A DNA stretch of 39,394 nucleotides, taken from Acidobacteriota bacterium (GTDB taxonomy: Bacteria; Acidobacteriota; Terriglobia; Acidiferrales; UBA7541). Location: positions 1-39,394 of the forward strand of contig JABCZN010000025.1 of assembly GCA_013289665.1 (NCBI GenBank). The letters are read 5' to 3'. Shown here one piece after another: positions 9,301 through 16,891 of the stretch. Position numbers and translations under genes: made by a program. How positions within the stretch are numbered: the first letter of the stretch is position 1; each line of letters opens with the position of its first letter. The notes below the pieces were generated by a model. That model did no database searches. It was not told the DNA's origin and saw only the letters and a program-made list of their open reading frames with translations.

Positions 9301-10390
9301 CGGAAACGGTATTCCCTGGACAAGCTGTGGTATCGGGCTGGCCGTTCGTCAGCACCGGGCAAAGATACTGCACGACGCCATCGCGAAGCGCGGCGGTGGG
9401 GACGGTACGAACGGCACTGATTGCTTCGACGTCGCGGTAGCCTTCAAAATTCATGAAAAGGAAAAGGCGATCTTTCTTGATGGGGCCACCCAGAGAGGCA
9501 CCGAAGATATTGCGATTGAGTTTCGTGGGCTTGTTGGGTGAGTCGCCGGCGAGCTGGGCGGCTTTGATGAAGTAATCGTTGGCGCTGAAGTAGGAGTTGC
9601 GATTGTATTCGTAAGCGGAGCCGTGAATGTCGTTGGTGCCGCTCTTGGTCACCAGAGCCACCTGCGCGCCGGAAGAGACGCCTTCGTCGGCGCCCCAGTT
9701 GCTGGTGGTCACGCGGAATTCCTGCACGGAATCGAGCGTGACGGGGAGGACGGAGGTGAACGCGTACCCGCCTTTTGCGTTCGCGGGAACGCCATCGACA
9801 GTGACATTGCTCTGGTCGCTGTGCGAGCCGTTCACGGAACCGCTGCGGGTGTCCTTCGTCGGGTCGATGTCGGGGCGATTGCCGGTGTAGACGACACCGG
9901 TCTGCAGGCTGAGCAGATCCGGGACGTTGCGGCTTTCAAGAGGAAGCTGCTTGATCTGATTTTCACCAAAGGCGACGCCAAGCGAGGCATCGGTGGTGTT
10001 GATAGCCTCGTTTTGCGCGGAAACCACCACCTCGGTGCTTACCGATCCCACCTGGAGAATGACGTTGATCGAGCTGGGCACGTTGACGAGAAGTTGCAGG
10101 GAGGGGTTTTCATACCTGTTGAAGCCCACTTTTTCAACGGTAAGCAGATACATTCCCGGGGGAAGCGCGAGAAATTCAAATTCTCCACTGCCGGGGGTGA
10201 CCATTTCACGTGAAAAGTTCTGGGCGGAATTCAGCAAAGTGGCTTTAGCGCCGGCCACAACGGCGTGAGATTTGTCGTTGACAATGCCGTGGAGCGAGGT
10301 TGTGCCGGTCTGGGCCGAAGAAGCAGAGATAAAGGCGCAGGACACAAAGAGCAACACACAGACTTTCGGAAGAAAGTGAATAAAACGCAT
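6341..10390 (-). CDS. Oar-like TonB-dependent outer-membrane receptor
   Basis: At 1349 residues this is a large outer-membrane barrel of the type abundant in acidobacteria, probably importing a polymer fragment or complexed nutrient using TonB energy. A signal peptide ends near A26-Q27 (SASSAQ). Residues 30-115 are a carboxypeptidase-regulatory/CNA-B-like domain (LHGIVNDKSHAVVAGA, then LPPGMYLLTVEKVGFN). Residues 130-250 are the plug, with IKQLPLESRNVPDLLSLQ, NVTVDGVPAN and GAQVALVTKSGTNDIHGS. The rest is beta-barrel, ending in RIMQFALRYEF with the terminal Phe expected for Bam recognition. AAGGAG lies 6 bases before the ATG. It faces the HEAT gene tail to tail. The substrate cannot be inferred, since no hydrolase or SusD partner is adjacent. 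Confidence 0.95.
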   Translation of the reverse strand: MRFIHFLPKVCVLLFVSCAFISASSAQTGTTSLHGIVNDKSHAVVAGAKATLLNSAQNFSREMVTPGSGEFEFLALPPGMYLLTVEKVGFNRYENPSLQLLVNVPSSINVILQVGSVSTEVVVSAQNEAINTTDASLGVAFGENQIKQLPLESRNVPDLLSLQTGVVYTGNRPDIDPTKDTRSGSVNGSHSDQSNVTVDGVPANAKGGYAFTSVLPVTLDSVQEFRVTTSNWGADEGVSSGAQVALVTKSGTNDIHGSAYEYNRNSYFSANDYFIKAAQLAGDSPNKPTKLNRNIFGASLGGPIKKDRLFLFMNFEGYRDVEAISAVRTVPTAALRDGVVQYLCPVLTNGQPDTTACPGNTVSGLTPGSSYTAPPGYFALSPQQLTQMDKTFGPAGTPTGPNPAVITYMKKTYGAFLPNDQTTGDLLNTAGYRFRDPTNTKKNWYIAKLDYNITTDAKHRLSVSGALANENSDASLLQAPFLPGSPAEKTIVDFNKGIIAGYSAVISSALVNNFRYGFIRQSVGTIGDSTEPWNYLSAFQQGITFSSTFQRPTHNLTDDLSWIHGKHTLQFGFQFAFMRNPETNSNNSFDSGFANQNWFLNSGLSTTTASPLNPANNGFPAVDSSFQGNYDLSVTSLLGMITLGNAVYNYARDGKPTPTGSPVARHFAADSYEMYAQDVWKVKPSLTVTLGLRYSLFSPPWETNGLEVTPTTSMGDWFNARGAGMAQGLPTNRLAPITYDWSGPANGKSGFYNWDYHNLGPRVAFAWSPAYTSGLLGALFGGAGKTSIRAGFGIVFDRVGESLVDTFDQNGAFGLSSILNNPSNVETSETAPRLSNMNVIPAYDYTPCTPPQTQNCALPILEPDTSTGFPKTFPPGNGAITWGIDDKLKTPYSYTIDLAVSRELRSGFSLDVAYVGRLSHRLLAQSDLALPLDIYDKKAGIDYFNAEIALAKAFRPSLKAGQTDATMHFDPSQLPTNVQQFWMDQIQPIVNGIPYRISGCTGADNQGNAIVTSTTNPIVFAFDTFCSTHFNDSLGLYKIDFNGMPGFDPAQPGDVSSQMYYFAQGQYTYYSSQFSSLYAWRSIAPSNYHAMEVSLHHRMSHGLQFDFNYTFSKSIDISSNAERVGAASNSSLLEPNSNIINSWNPQTQRGVSAFDLTHQFNANWIYELPFGRGKWIARDANRPLDAFIGGWQLSGLFRLTSGFPISVDNGTSNYPTNFELEGNANQVAPVQSGVYFNTGRPNLFSNGPAAISSFDYAYAGQAGQRDIIRGDGFFSIDMGLAKRWTMPWSEKQSLQFRWEVFNLTNSVRFDVQAGLVNGSLGLGSGGSFGNYGGLLTNPRIMQFALRYEF

Positions 10391-10543
10391 CGAGTGCTCC
10401 TTTTGGACGGGGAGGCCTGTGCGGGTGCAGAGGAAAATGGAGCCTCAGTGGAAAGAGGCGAGCGAAAAACCATACCCACTTCCAACAGGAACGGCTGATC
10501 TCTAGCCGCACTTTTTCTGATCCGGACAGCACCCGTTGTGACG

Positions 10544-10571
10544 ATTCTTGCGCTATTCAGAGCAAAGTCAA
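10544..10571 (-). promoter_or_regulatory. Promoter candidate for the TonB receptor gene
   Basis: On the minus strand TTGACT, a 16-base spacer and AAGAAT resemble a sigma-70 promoter (5/6 and 4/6). It would give a leader of about 145 bases. The 289-base gap from dapD supports separate transcription of the receptor gene. Confidence 0.35.
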
Positions 10572-10679
10572 GAAAAAGAAGAGGCAGAGCCCGCGGAAAA
10601 ACTTATTCAGACGAGAAAGAAAACTAAGAGTTGAATTTTCGCCAATACTGAACAGTTTACCGCGAGTAGTACGGCCAGG

Positions 10680-11519
10680 TTAGCGGAGGAAGTCTTCGAG
10701 CTGGGTGCGGGAGCCGGTTTGGGCGTCGCGGTATTTTACGATGACGGCGCAGGAGAGAGAAATTCCCCACTTCTGGCCGGTGGGATGCAACACGCCTCGG
10801 GAACCGGGGACGACGACGGCGTCTTCGGGGATGACGAGCGGCTTGTCGTCGCCGGCCGAATAGACCGCATCGCGCACGAGATCGTAAACAGGGATGGAGC
10901 GGTTGAGAATGGTGCCCGTGCCGAGGACGGCGCCGCGCTTGACGAGCGTGCCTTCGTAGACTCCAGAATTCCCGCCAACGAGGACGTCATCTTCAATGAT
11001 TACAGGAAGCGCGCCGACGGGCTCAAGTACGCCACCGATCTGCGATCCGGCGGAGATGTGGCAATTGCGGCCAACCTGCGCACAAGAGCCGACCAGAGCG
11101 TGGGAATCGATCATGGTGTTTTCGCCAACGTAAGCGCCAACATTTACAAACATGGGGGGCATGCAGATGACCCCGCGGGCGATGTGGGCGCCGTCGCGAA
11201 CGCTGGAGCCGCCGGGAACGATGCGAACGCCATCGCCGACAGAAAAGGAATGAACCGGGTAGGTGGATTTGTCGAAGAAGGGCAGCTTCGCGGAATCGAC
11301 CGACATGTTCACGATGGAGCCCATGCGGAAGCCCAAGAGGATTCCCTTTTTCACCCAGGGGTTGGTGCGCCAACCCACGGGGGAAGCGGAATCCGGTTCC
11401 GCAGCGCGGATGGTGCCGCGATTCAGTGCTTTCTTAAAAGATAAAAAGAGCGCGTGATGCTCCGCCGTATACGCGGCCGGCGGAGCGTCAAAGAGAGATT
11501 CAATTTGATCTTGCAACAT
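10680..11519 (-). CDS. dapD: Tetrahydrodipicolinate N-succinyltransferase
   Basis: DapD transfers succinyl from succinyl-CoA to tetrahydrodipicolinate, the first step of the succinylase branch to meso-diaminopimelate and lysine. The 279 residues match the family length. The N-terminal helical part (IESLFDAPPAAYTAEHHALF) is followed by a left-handed beta-helix of hexapeptide repeats at about 95-215, including VRDGAHIARGVICMPPMFVN, AYVGENTMIDSHALVGSCAQ and the family signature SQIGGVLEPVGALPVIIEDD. The ATG lies inside the end of dapA (20-base overlap), so it is the last gene of the dap operon and probably translationally coupled. Confidence 0.96.
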   Translation of the reverse strand: MLQDQIESLFDAPPAAYTAEHHALFLSFKKALNRGTIRAAEPDSASPVGWRTNPWVKKGILLGFRMGSIVNMSVDSAKLPFFDKSTYPVHSFSVGDGVRIVPGGSSVRDGAHIARGVICMPPMFVNVGAYVGENTMIDSHALVGSCAQVGRNCHISAGSQIGGVLEPVGALPVIIEDDVLVGGNSGVYEGTLVKRGAVLGTGTILNRSIPVYDLVRDAVYSAGDDKPLVIPEDAVVVPGSRGVLHPTGQKWGISLSCAVIVKYRDAQTGSRTQLEDFLR

Positions 11520-12402
11520 GGACTCTCTCGATGAGATTGAGGGATTCGAGGATGGCGCGAATGCGCGCGAGGCTTTCCGGCTTCGGCGAGACCAGCGGCA
11601 GGCGCCAGACTGCCTGGAGCAGGCCCATTTCGGCGAGCGCGGCTTTTACGGGGATGGGATTCGATTCCACGAAGTTGATGTCCATCAAAGAAAGATACTG
11701 GAAATGGAGGCGGCGGGCCTCAGTAAAATCGCCGGAGAGCGCGGATCGAACAAGGCGGGTCATTTCCGCTGGAATTTCATTGGAGGCGACGGAGATCAGG
11801 CCGCGACCGCCCATAGCAATGAGAGGAAGCGTCAAGGAGTCGTCGCCAGAGAGAACAAGGAAATCCTTGGCAACGAGGTTGAGGATTGCGCCCATTTGGG
11901 AGATGTTGCCGGAGGCTTCCTTGATGCCCACGATATTCGGGATTTCAGAGAGGCGGAGGACGGTCGGAGGATCGATGTTGACGCCGGTGCGGCCCTGAAC
12001 GCTGTAGAGGATGATGGGCAAGTTGACGGCGGAGGCGATGGCTTTGAAGTGCTGGAAGAGGCCTTCCTGCGTGGGCTTATTGTAGTAGGGAGTGACGGAG
12101 AGGATGCCGTCGGCTCCGAGTTTTTCTAGTTCGATGGCCAAAGAGATGACTTCAGCGGTGTTATAGCCGCCGGCGCCCGCGAGGACGGGTACTTTGCCCT
12201 TGGCGATTTCGAGGGTGAGCTCGACGACGCGGAGATGCTCGGAGTGCGTGAGCGTGGGGCTTTCTCCCGTGGTGCCGCAGGGGACGAGGAAGTTGATGCC
12301 TCGGTCGATCTGGCGCTGGACGAGAGAGCGGAGGGCTTGCTCGTCGAGCGAGCCGTCGGTGCGAAATGGTGTTACAAGTGCGGTGCCGGTTCCGGTAAAC
12401 AT
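11500..12402 (-). CDS. dapA: 4-hydroxy-tetrahydrodipicolinate synthase
   Basis: DapA condenses pyruvate with aspartate semialdehyde, the committed step to diaminopimelate. This 300-residue TIM-barrel protein starts MFTGTGTALVTPF. Visible motifs are CGTTGES at 42-48, PYYNKPTQEG at 105-114, the catalytic tyrosine Y133 and the Schiff-base lysine K161 (VGIKEASG), the same positions as in E. coli. The loop after Y133 reads SVQGRTGVN where the family usually has NVPGRTGVN. The start was set at the ATG preceded by GGAGAAGGAG; a longer open frame upstream lacks homology. The gene lies 64 bases downstream of dapB and overlaps dapD. Confidence 0.97.
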   Translation of the reverse strand: MFTGTGTALVTPFRTDGSLDEQALRSLVQRQIDRGINFLVPCGTTGESPTLTHSEHLRVVELTLEIAKGKVPVLAGAGGYNTAEVISLAIELEKLGADGILSVTPYYNKPTQEGLFQHFKAIASAVNLPIILYSVQGRTGVNIDPPTVLRLSEIPNIVGIKEASGNISQMGAILNLVAKDFLVLSGDDSLTLPLIAMGGRGLISVASNEIPAEMTRLVRSALSGDFTEARRLHFQYLSLMDINFVESNPIPVKAALAEMGLLQAVWRLPLVSPKPESLARIRAILESLNLIERVHVARSN

Positions 12403-12446
12403 GGTTGCTCCTTCTCCTGATGAATCCAATTCTAATTCCAGTTCTG

Positions 12447-12464
12447 GCTGGGCTAAAGCCCAGC
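12447..12464. repeat. Hairpin GCTGGGC-TAAA-GCCCAGC between dapB and dapA
   Basis: A perfect 7-bp stem with a TAAA loop lies two bases beyond the dapB stop codon. It lacks a following T run on the minus strand, so it is more likely an mRNA processing or stability element, or a dispersed repeat, than a terminator. The TAAAGCC core also occurs in the second hairpin of the 6251-6335 cluster. Confidence 0.7.
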
Positions 12465-12466
12465 GC

Positions 12467-13177
12467 CTAAGGGGAACTTTTTGCTGCTCCCAGTTCGGAG
12501 ACGATTTCGCGAAATTCGTAGACGCCTTTTTTTTGCTGGAGCCACCGGGCGGCCTGGAGGGCGCCGTGTGCATAGCCTTCGCGGCTGCGGGCGGTGTGGC
12601 GCAAGGTGATGGTGTCGGCAGGAGAGTCGAAGCCGACTTCGTGCGTGCCGGTGTGAGAGCCGGCGCGATTGGCCGCGAGATGAAGAGGGCCGGAGTATCC
12701 CGCGGCGTGGATTTCTTCGGCGAGTTTCTTCAGGGTGCCGGAGGGGGCGTCTTTTTTCGCGGAGTGATGGATTTCCCAGCCCCATGCTTCGTATTCGGGG
12801 TGCGCGGACAGCAGGGCTGCGGCTCGCGCGACAATCTGGAAAAAGAGATTGACGCCGACAGAGAAATTGGGGCCATAGAGGAGCGCGGAGCGTGCGGCTT
12901 CGACCGATTTGCGGATTTCGGGGAGGTGATCGTACCAGCCCGTGGTACCGGAGACGGTGCGTACACCGAGCGAGGCCAGCCGCCGAAGATTATCGGGGGC
13001 GGCAGAGGGCGCGGAGAATTCGATGGCCGTGGCGGCGCCGGCGAGGGTTCGCTCTGAGAGCGAGACACTGTTCGCACTGGTGAATCGGGCGACAACATGG
13101 AAGCCGTGCGCGGGAGCAAGCTGCTCGACGAGGCGGCCCATTTTGCCGTGGCCGACGATGGCGAGTGGAAGGCTCAT
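12467..13177 (-). CDS. dapB: 4-hydroxy-tetrahydrodipicolinate reductase
   Basis: DapB reduces the DapA product with NAD(P)H to tetrahydrodipicolinate. The 236-residue protein has the dinucleotide-binding start LAIVGHGKMGR at residues 5-15, VSGTTGW near 75-81, and the catalytic signature HHSAKKDAPSGT at 137-148, containing the catalytic His pair and the lysine. The protein is slightly short for the family because the N-terminal loops are trimmed. Its ATG overlaps the stop of the upstream M20 gene by 4 bases (ATGA), which supports one operon. A longer open frame continues upstream but is an overlap with the M20 gene in another frame. Confidence 0.95.
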   Translation of the reverse strand: MSLPLAIVGHGKMGRLVEQLAPAHGFHVVARFTSANSVSLSERTLAGAATAIEFSAPSAAPDNLRRLASLGVRTVSGTTGWYDHLPEIRKSVEAARSALLYGPNFSVGVNLFFQIVARAAALLSAHPEYEAWGWEIHHSAKKDAPSGTLKKLAEEIHAAGYSGPLHLAANRAGSHTGTHEVGFDSPADTITLRHTARSREGYAHGALQAARWLQQKKGVYEFREIVSELGAAKSSP

Positions 13178-14199
13178 GCGGGCGGTGCTCCGGTGGTGAG
13201 GAGTTGGCGAACCATGCGGGCGTAAATGTCCACGGCGCTCGTGAGCTCGGATTTCGGGATGCGCTCTTCGGCGGTGTGGGCAACGTGGATGCTGCCCGGG
13301 CCGATAAGAAAGGGCTGGCCCCAGGAGCCGTTGAAGCTCGGGATGTCGGTTGTGAAGGCGACGACCGTCGTGGGCAGATCGAGGAGCGGGGAAAGACGGA
13401 CCGCCGGACAATAGAGGACTTCGCGGGCTTCGATTCTGGAAGCGGCGGCGATGCCCCGAACAGCGGCGCGAGTCGAAGCCGGATCACCGACCAGGCGGAA
13501 CATGATTTCCGAGCGGGCCTCGTCCGCGATGACGTTGGGGGCGCGGCCGCCGGAGATGGTGCCGACATTCAGCGTCGAAGGGCCAAGGACGGAATCGGAA
13601 GGCAGGTGGATGGCGCGGATTCCCTCGAGGGCGTCGAGCAGCGAATGGATTGCGGAATGGCCGAGATGCGGATAGGCGGAGTGGGCGAGCTTGCCATGAG
13701 CGATAAGCTCATAGCGGAGAGCGCCCTTGGAGCCGAGAGCAAGATGATTTTCCGTGGGTTCGCCGTTGATCAGGAAGCGCGAGCCACGGGGGGACGCGGC
13801 AGCGGTCATGGCACCGATGCTGCTGCGCTCTTCACCGACGACGAAGAGGAGCGCGAAATTGCGGGTGCCACCGGCCAGAAGCGATTGGGCGGCGGAGATC
13901 ATGGCGGCAATGATCCCCTTGGCGTCGCAGGAGCCGCGGCCGTGGATGTGGGAGGCGTCTTCGCGGGACGAGAAGAACGGCGGAACGGTATCCATGTGGG
14001 TGGAGAGCGTGACGTGGGGATCGCCAAAGGAGAGATAGAGATTGTCGCGGCCCGGCTCGGCGGGCTGGCGATCGAGACGCGCGTTGTGCTTCGCCGCGAG
14101 CGGAGAAAGGTGCGCGAAGAGGTAGTCCGCCACAGGCTTTTCCTGGCCAGTGGTGGAGTCGATGTCCACCAACGCGCGTGTCAGTTCAAAAAGATGCAT
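13174..14199 (-). CDS. M20-family metallo-deacylase, probable succinyl-diaminopimelate desuccinylase
   Basis: This 341-residue protein is a two-zinc M20 amidohydrolase. Zinc and catalytic motifs are visible: STHMD at 66-70, GRGSCDAKG at 87-95 with the bridging aspartate, VGEER at 121-125 with the catalytic/ligand glutamates, NGEPTE at 145-150 and HVAHTAEERI near the C-terminus. A dimerisation insert fills the middle (HGKLAHSAYPHLGHSAI). It is the first gene of a run with dapB, dapA and dapD, so N-succinyl-diaminopimelate desuccinylase (DapE) is the best guess. By motif alone it could equally be an ArgE/LysK-type deacetylase. No clear ribosome site precedes the ATG. dapC and dapF are not in the window. 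Confidence 0.85.
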   Translation of the reverse strand: MHLFELTRALVDIDSTTGQEKPVADYLFAHLSPLAAKHNARLDRQPAEPGRDNLYLSFGDPHVTLSTHMDTVPPFFSSREDASHIHGRGSCDAKGIIAAMISAAQSLLAGGTRNFALLFVVGEERSSIGAMTAAASPRGSRFLINGEPTENHLALGSKGALRYELIAHGKLAHSAYPHLGHSAIHSLLDALEGIRAIHLPSDSVLGPSTLNVGTISGGRAPNVIADEARSEIMFRLVGDPASTRAAVRGIAAASRIEAREVLYCPAVRLSPLLDLPTTVVAFTTDIPSFNGSWGQPFLIGPGSIHVAHTAEERIPKSELTSAVDIYARMVRQLLTTGAPPA

Positions 14200-14643
14200 A
14201 AGCGTTTAAGCAGCTGGGAGGAAGCATCGAGAAAGGAAGGAACCGCGAGGGAACCCCGTGGCAGCCACCTCTCGATAGCGCTCCACCCGTAATCACGGAT
14301 GACAGTGAACAGGCCTTAGACCATGTTCCCCAACCGCTTCGGATTCGGAAACCGCAGCGATTTCGGCGGACTTTAAAAGCTGGCCCCTTTCTCCGGAGTG
14401 CCCCAAACCGAACTGGGACAACGCACCCGGTTACTCATGGCCGCCGCACCTCTACCAAGATCAATAAAAGTGTAAAGGAAAACGGGAATCGGTGCCACGC
14501 GAATTTTTTTGGAAGGGGTGGAGACAAGGAGGGAGAGGCTCTGAAATTGCCGTGCCTGGAGTTCCCTGGGGACGGGCAATCTGTCTCGCCCATGGCGCTA
14601 CCGAGAAAGGCGCCCGAGACGGCGGGCCGCTCGAGAACGGTGA
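14200..14643. other. Intergenic stretch between the dap operon and the WalJ-like gene
   Basis: No gene was recognised in these 444 bases. The promoter of the dap operon should lie at the left side, but no strong -35/-10 pair was found. An interrupted inverted repeat sits at 14583-14620 (GTCTCG/CGAGAC outside, GGCGC/GCGCC inside) just past the stop of the WalJ-like gene. It could end or protect that transcript although no T run follows. Confidence 0.5.
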
Positions 14644-15447
14644 CTAAAGTTCGAGAGGTTTCAGGGGGATGTGCTGGGAGGCGATGAGGACTTCGCCGGT
14701 GAATGGGGATTCGGCGGGGCGGCGGCGGAGGGCTTCTTCGGCAGAGATGCGCACCAGATCGGGGTTGTTGTTTTCCTCTGAGACGTGCGCCAGGACGAGA
14801 TGGCGGACAGAGGAATCGAACCCCTCGGGATCGGCGAGGAATTCGCTGACGGCGTGATTCGAGAGGTGACCGGTGCGAGAGAGGACGCGCTGCTTGACGA
14901 CCCAGGGATAAGGGCCGACCTTCAGCATGTCGAGATCGTGATTGGATTCGAGGATGAGGCAATCGGTCTGGCGGAGGTGGACTCTGACGTGGTTTGGCAG
15001 GTAGCCCAAATCGGTGCAGATGGCGACTTTGGTGCCGTTGGTGCGGAAGGTGAATCCGACGGGGTCGGCAGCATCGTGAGGGATGGCGAACGCGTGGACG
15101 TCGATATTGCCGATAGTGAAGGATTGGCCAGCCTGGATGGTCTCGACGCCGCGCAGGCGCTTGCCGAAGGTGTCGGGAAGAATGCGCTGGAGGGCTTCCA
15201 TGGTGGGCTGGGTGACGTAGAGCGGCGGTTTCCAGAGGCCAAGGACCTGGGGGAGGCCGTTCGAGTGATCGGTGTGTTCGTGGGTGATGAGGACCGCGTC
15301 CAGACGATCGATGTTGCACTCAACAGCGGCGAGGCGGGCGAGAGTTTCGCGCTTTCCAAGGCCGGCGTCAACGAGGATGCGAGTCGTCTCCGTCTCGAGC
15401 AGGGTTAAATTGCCCGAACTGCCAGAGGCGAGGATGGAGACGCGCAA
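14644..15447 (-). CDS. Metallo-beta-lactamase-fold hydrolase, WalJ/YycJ type
   Basis: This is about 267 residues of a compact MBL-fold enzyme. It starts LRVSILASGSSGNLTLLE, the characteristic opening of the WalJ/YycJ group, and carries the zinc motif THEHTDHSNGL, then IPHDAADPVGF and CTDLGYLP, with later metal ligands in ESNHDLDML and the C-terminal HLVLAHVSEENN. The group is implicated in nuclease activity and cell-wall or DNA-replication coordination; the substrate is not shown by sequence. The start is probably TTG (position 15447), with a GGGAGAG purine run 12 bases before it; no ATG or GTG stands near the conserved N-terminus. Upstream in-frame sequence reads through the neighbouring gene in another frame and was excluded. 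Confidence 0.88.
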   Translation of the reverse strand: MRVSILASGSSGNLTLLETETTRILVDAGLGKRETLARLAAVECNIDRLDAVLITHEHTDHSNGLPQVLGLWKPPLYVTQPTMEALQRILPDTFGKRLRGVETIQAGQSFTIGNIDVHAFAIPHDAADPVGFTFRTNGTKVAICTDLGYLPNHVRVHLRQTDCLILESNHDLDMLKVGPYPWVVKQRVLSRTGHLSNHAVSEFLADPEGFDSSVRHLVLAHVSEENNNPDLVRISAEEALRRRPAESPFTGEVLIASQHIPLKPLEL

Positions 15448-15586
15448 CCCGATGAGAGACTCTCCCGGAGAAACTTTGAAAATAATGGCAGAGCGAAGGG
15501 AGCGCGTCAACGCCGAAGGAGCGAATTCCACAGACGATTGGGGAAGCTTTTGACGGGAGCGGGCCGTGCCCGGCCGGATCGCGGAA

Positions 15587-16669
15587 CTATTTCGAATTCT
15601 CAAAACCGATGTCAGAGCGCTCGAGGCCCATCTGCGCCAGCAGGGCGTCCTGGGCGCGGCGGGAAGCTCGGTAGGCTCTGAGGAATTGAGAATATTTTTG
15701 CTGCGATTGATTGAGCTTGTTCTCGAACGTGGCAGACTCCGCGGCGAGTTTGAACAGAATTTCTCCGGAATCGTACCTATAGGAAGCTTGATGAGCACGG
15801 GCATACCGGTAGAGATCGATGGCGCTCGCGAGCCAGCTTTGCTCCAGAGCGAAGACGGAATTCCTTCCTTGCATGTCCTTGGCCATTGACTCGTTGAAGC
15901 CCGCCATAAATCTTTTTTTCTCTCTCTCCGTTGCATCGACCCCGGCCACATATCCAGGCAGCCTGGCGAGGACAGGTTGTATGTCTGCGTTTTTTTGAGC
16001 TATCTCGAGGCGCTGGTCCAGCGCATCGAGCATTCTCTCGTTCGATTTCGCGTCACGGAAGGATGCCGGAGAATAGAGCGGCTGGAGGGCATCATCCAGC
16101 TTCGAAACATCATCGACGTATTGTCGATTGCGGGAAATCAGCTCGATATAGATAGGGCGGACCGCCAGATCCCATTTATCGAGAGGTTCGGCGCCGGAAT
16201 TTCTGATCACCTCCCCGACGCGACGGAATTGGGCAGGATCTGGCGTGAGATGAGGCAAAGGCTTCCCCAAAATCATGAGACCCAGCAGAAAACCCGGCCC
16301 GAGAATGGAAAGGAACTTTACCCGTGACCGCACTCGTCGGCCGCGAATGGCGGCGAACATGGTGAGGATAATGAGGGCCGAGAAAAATGTCCCAATCCAC
16401 TCTCCGCGAAAGTAGGCCGGACTCGCCGCCGGGTTGGCAACTTTATCCCTCAAAATGGCCACAAAGCTCGAACCGAAAAGGCAAGCCAGTGATAAGAACA
16501 AAGCCAGCCCGGCGAGCGCATCAGGTCCAAAAAAAGGGAGGGGACTCGAAGCAGCGGGTTCAAGTCGCGCCTCTCGGCCGGGCAAACCCTGATGAGCGCC
16601 GCACCAGGGGCAGTCCAGGAAGCCGTCAGGAATAATTTTGGAGCAGCGATTACATTTGGGATTTGTCAT
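15587..16669 (-). CDS. Zinc-ribbon membrane protein of unknown function
   Basis: I do not recognise a named family. The 360 residues start with a zinc ribbon (C6-x2-C9-x10-C20-x2-C23; CNRC and CPWCG), then a Pro/Ala-rich linker, then three hydrophobic segments at about 51-73, 91-108 and 118-134. The last 225 residues are hydrophilic and helical, rich in Gln, Arg, Ala and Glu, and look like a soluble coiled-coil-type domain. The architecture resembles other zinc-ribbon-plus-membrane proteins where the ribbon is cytoplasmic. The ATG at 16669 was chosen; a TTG nine codons upstream is possible, and neither has a clear ribosome site. It is separated by 139 bases from the WalJ-like gene downstream. 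Confidence 0.8.
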   Translation of the reverse strand: MTNPKCNRCSKIIPDGFLDCPWCGAHQGLPGREARLEPAASSPLPFFGPDALAGLALFLSLACLFGSSFVAILRDKVANPAASPAYFRGEWIGTFFSALIILTMFAAIRGRRVRSRVKFLSILGPGFLLGLMILGKPLPHLTPDPAQFRRVGEVIRNSGAEPLDKWDLAVRPIYIELISRNRQYVDDVSKLDDALQPLYSPASFRDAKSNERMLDALDQRLEIAQKNADIQPVLARLPGYVAGVDATEREKKRFMAGFNESMAKDMQGRNSVFALEQSWLASAIDLYRYARAHQASYRYDSGEILFKLAAESATFENKLNQSQQKYSQFLRAYRASRRAQDALLAQMGLERSDIGFENSK

Positions 16670-16809
16670 TGAGTCCGAGTGGCCAGATGGTAGCAAAGAT
16701 CGGCTTCAGTAAAAAGAACGGCGTATGAACGCTCCTGAACTGGCAAAGACGCAGAAGGAAGGGCGCTGGTAGGGGAGGAGGTACGCCACGGATCAGCAGG
16801 GAGAAGAAG

Positions 16810-16868
16810 GACGGGTGAGCCCGTCCCCTCGAAGAATGCTGGCGAGGCGGGATAGAAAGGCGCCCGCC
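16810..16868. repeat. Two hairpins downstream of the M16 protease gene
   Basis: GACGGG-TGAG-CCCGTC (16810-16825) is a perfect 6-bp stem with a 4-base loop. A second inverted repeat pairs GGCGGG (16846-16851) with CCCGCC (16863-16868). They lie about 25-80 bases beyond the M16 stop codon on the minus strand. No T run follows, so a transcript-end protection or REP-like role is more likely than a classical terminator. Confidence 0.55.
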
Positions 16869-16891
16869 AGGGAAGGCGGCCGCTAGACTGG

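Noticed and set aside
12194..13057. 287-codon plus-strand frame opposite dapA and dapB
   Set aside because: Covered by two well-identified genes on the other strand and has no homology.
14280..14400. tRNA-like arms in the spacer after the dap operon
   Set aside because: No GGTTCGAATCC-type T arm or matching acceptor stem; no tRNA was found elsewhere by the same criterion.
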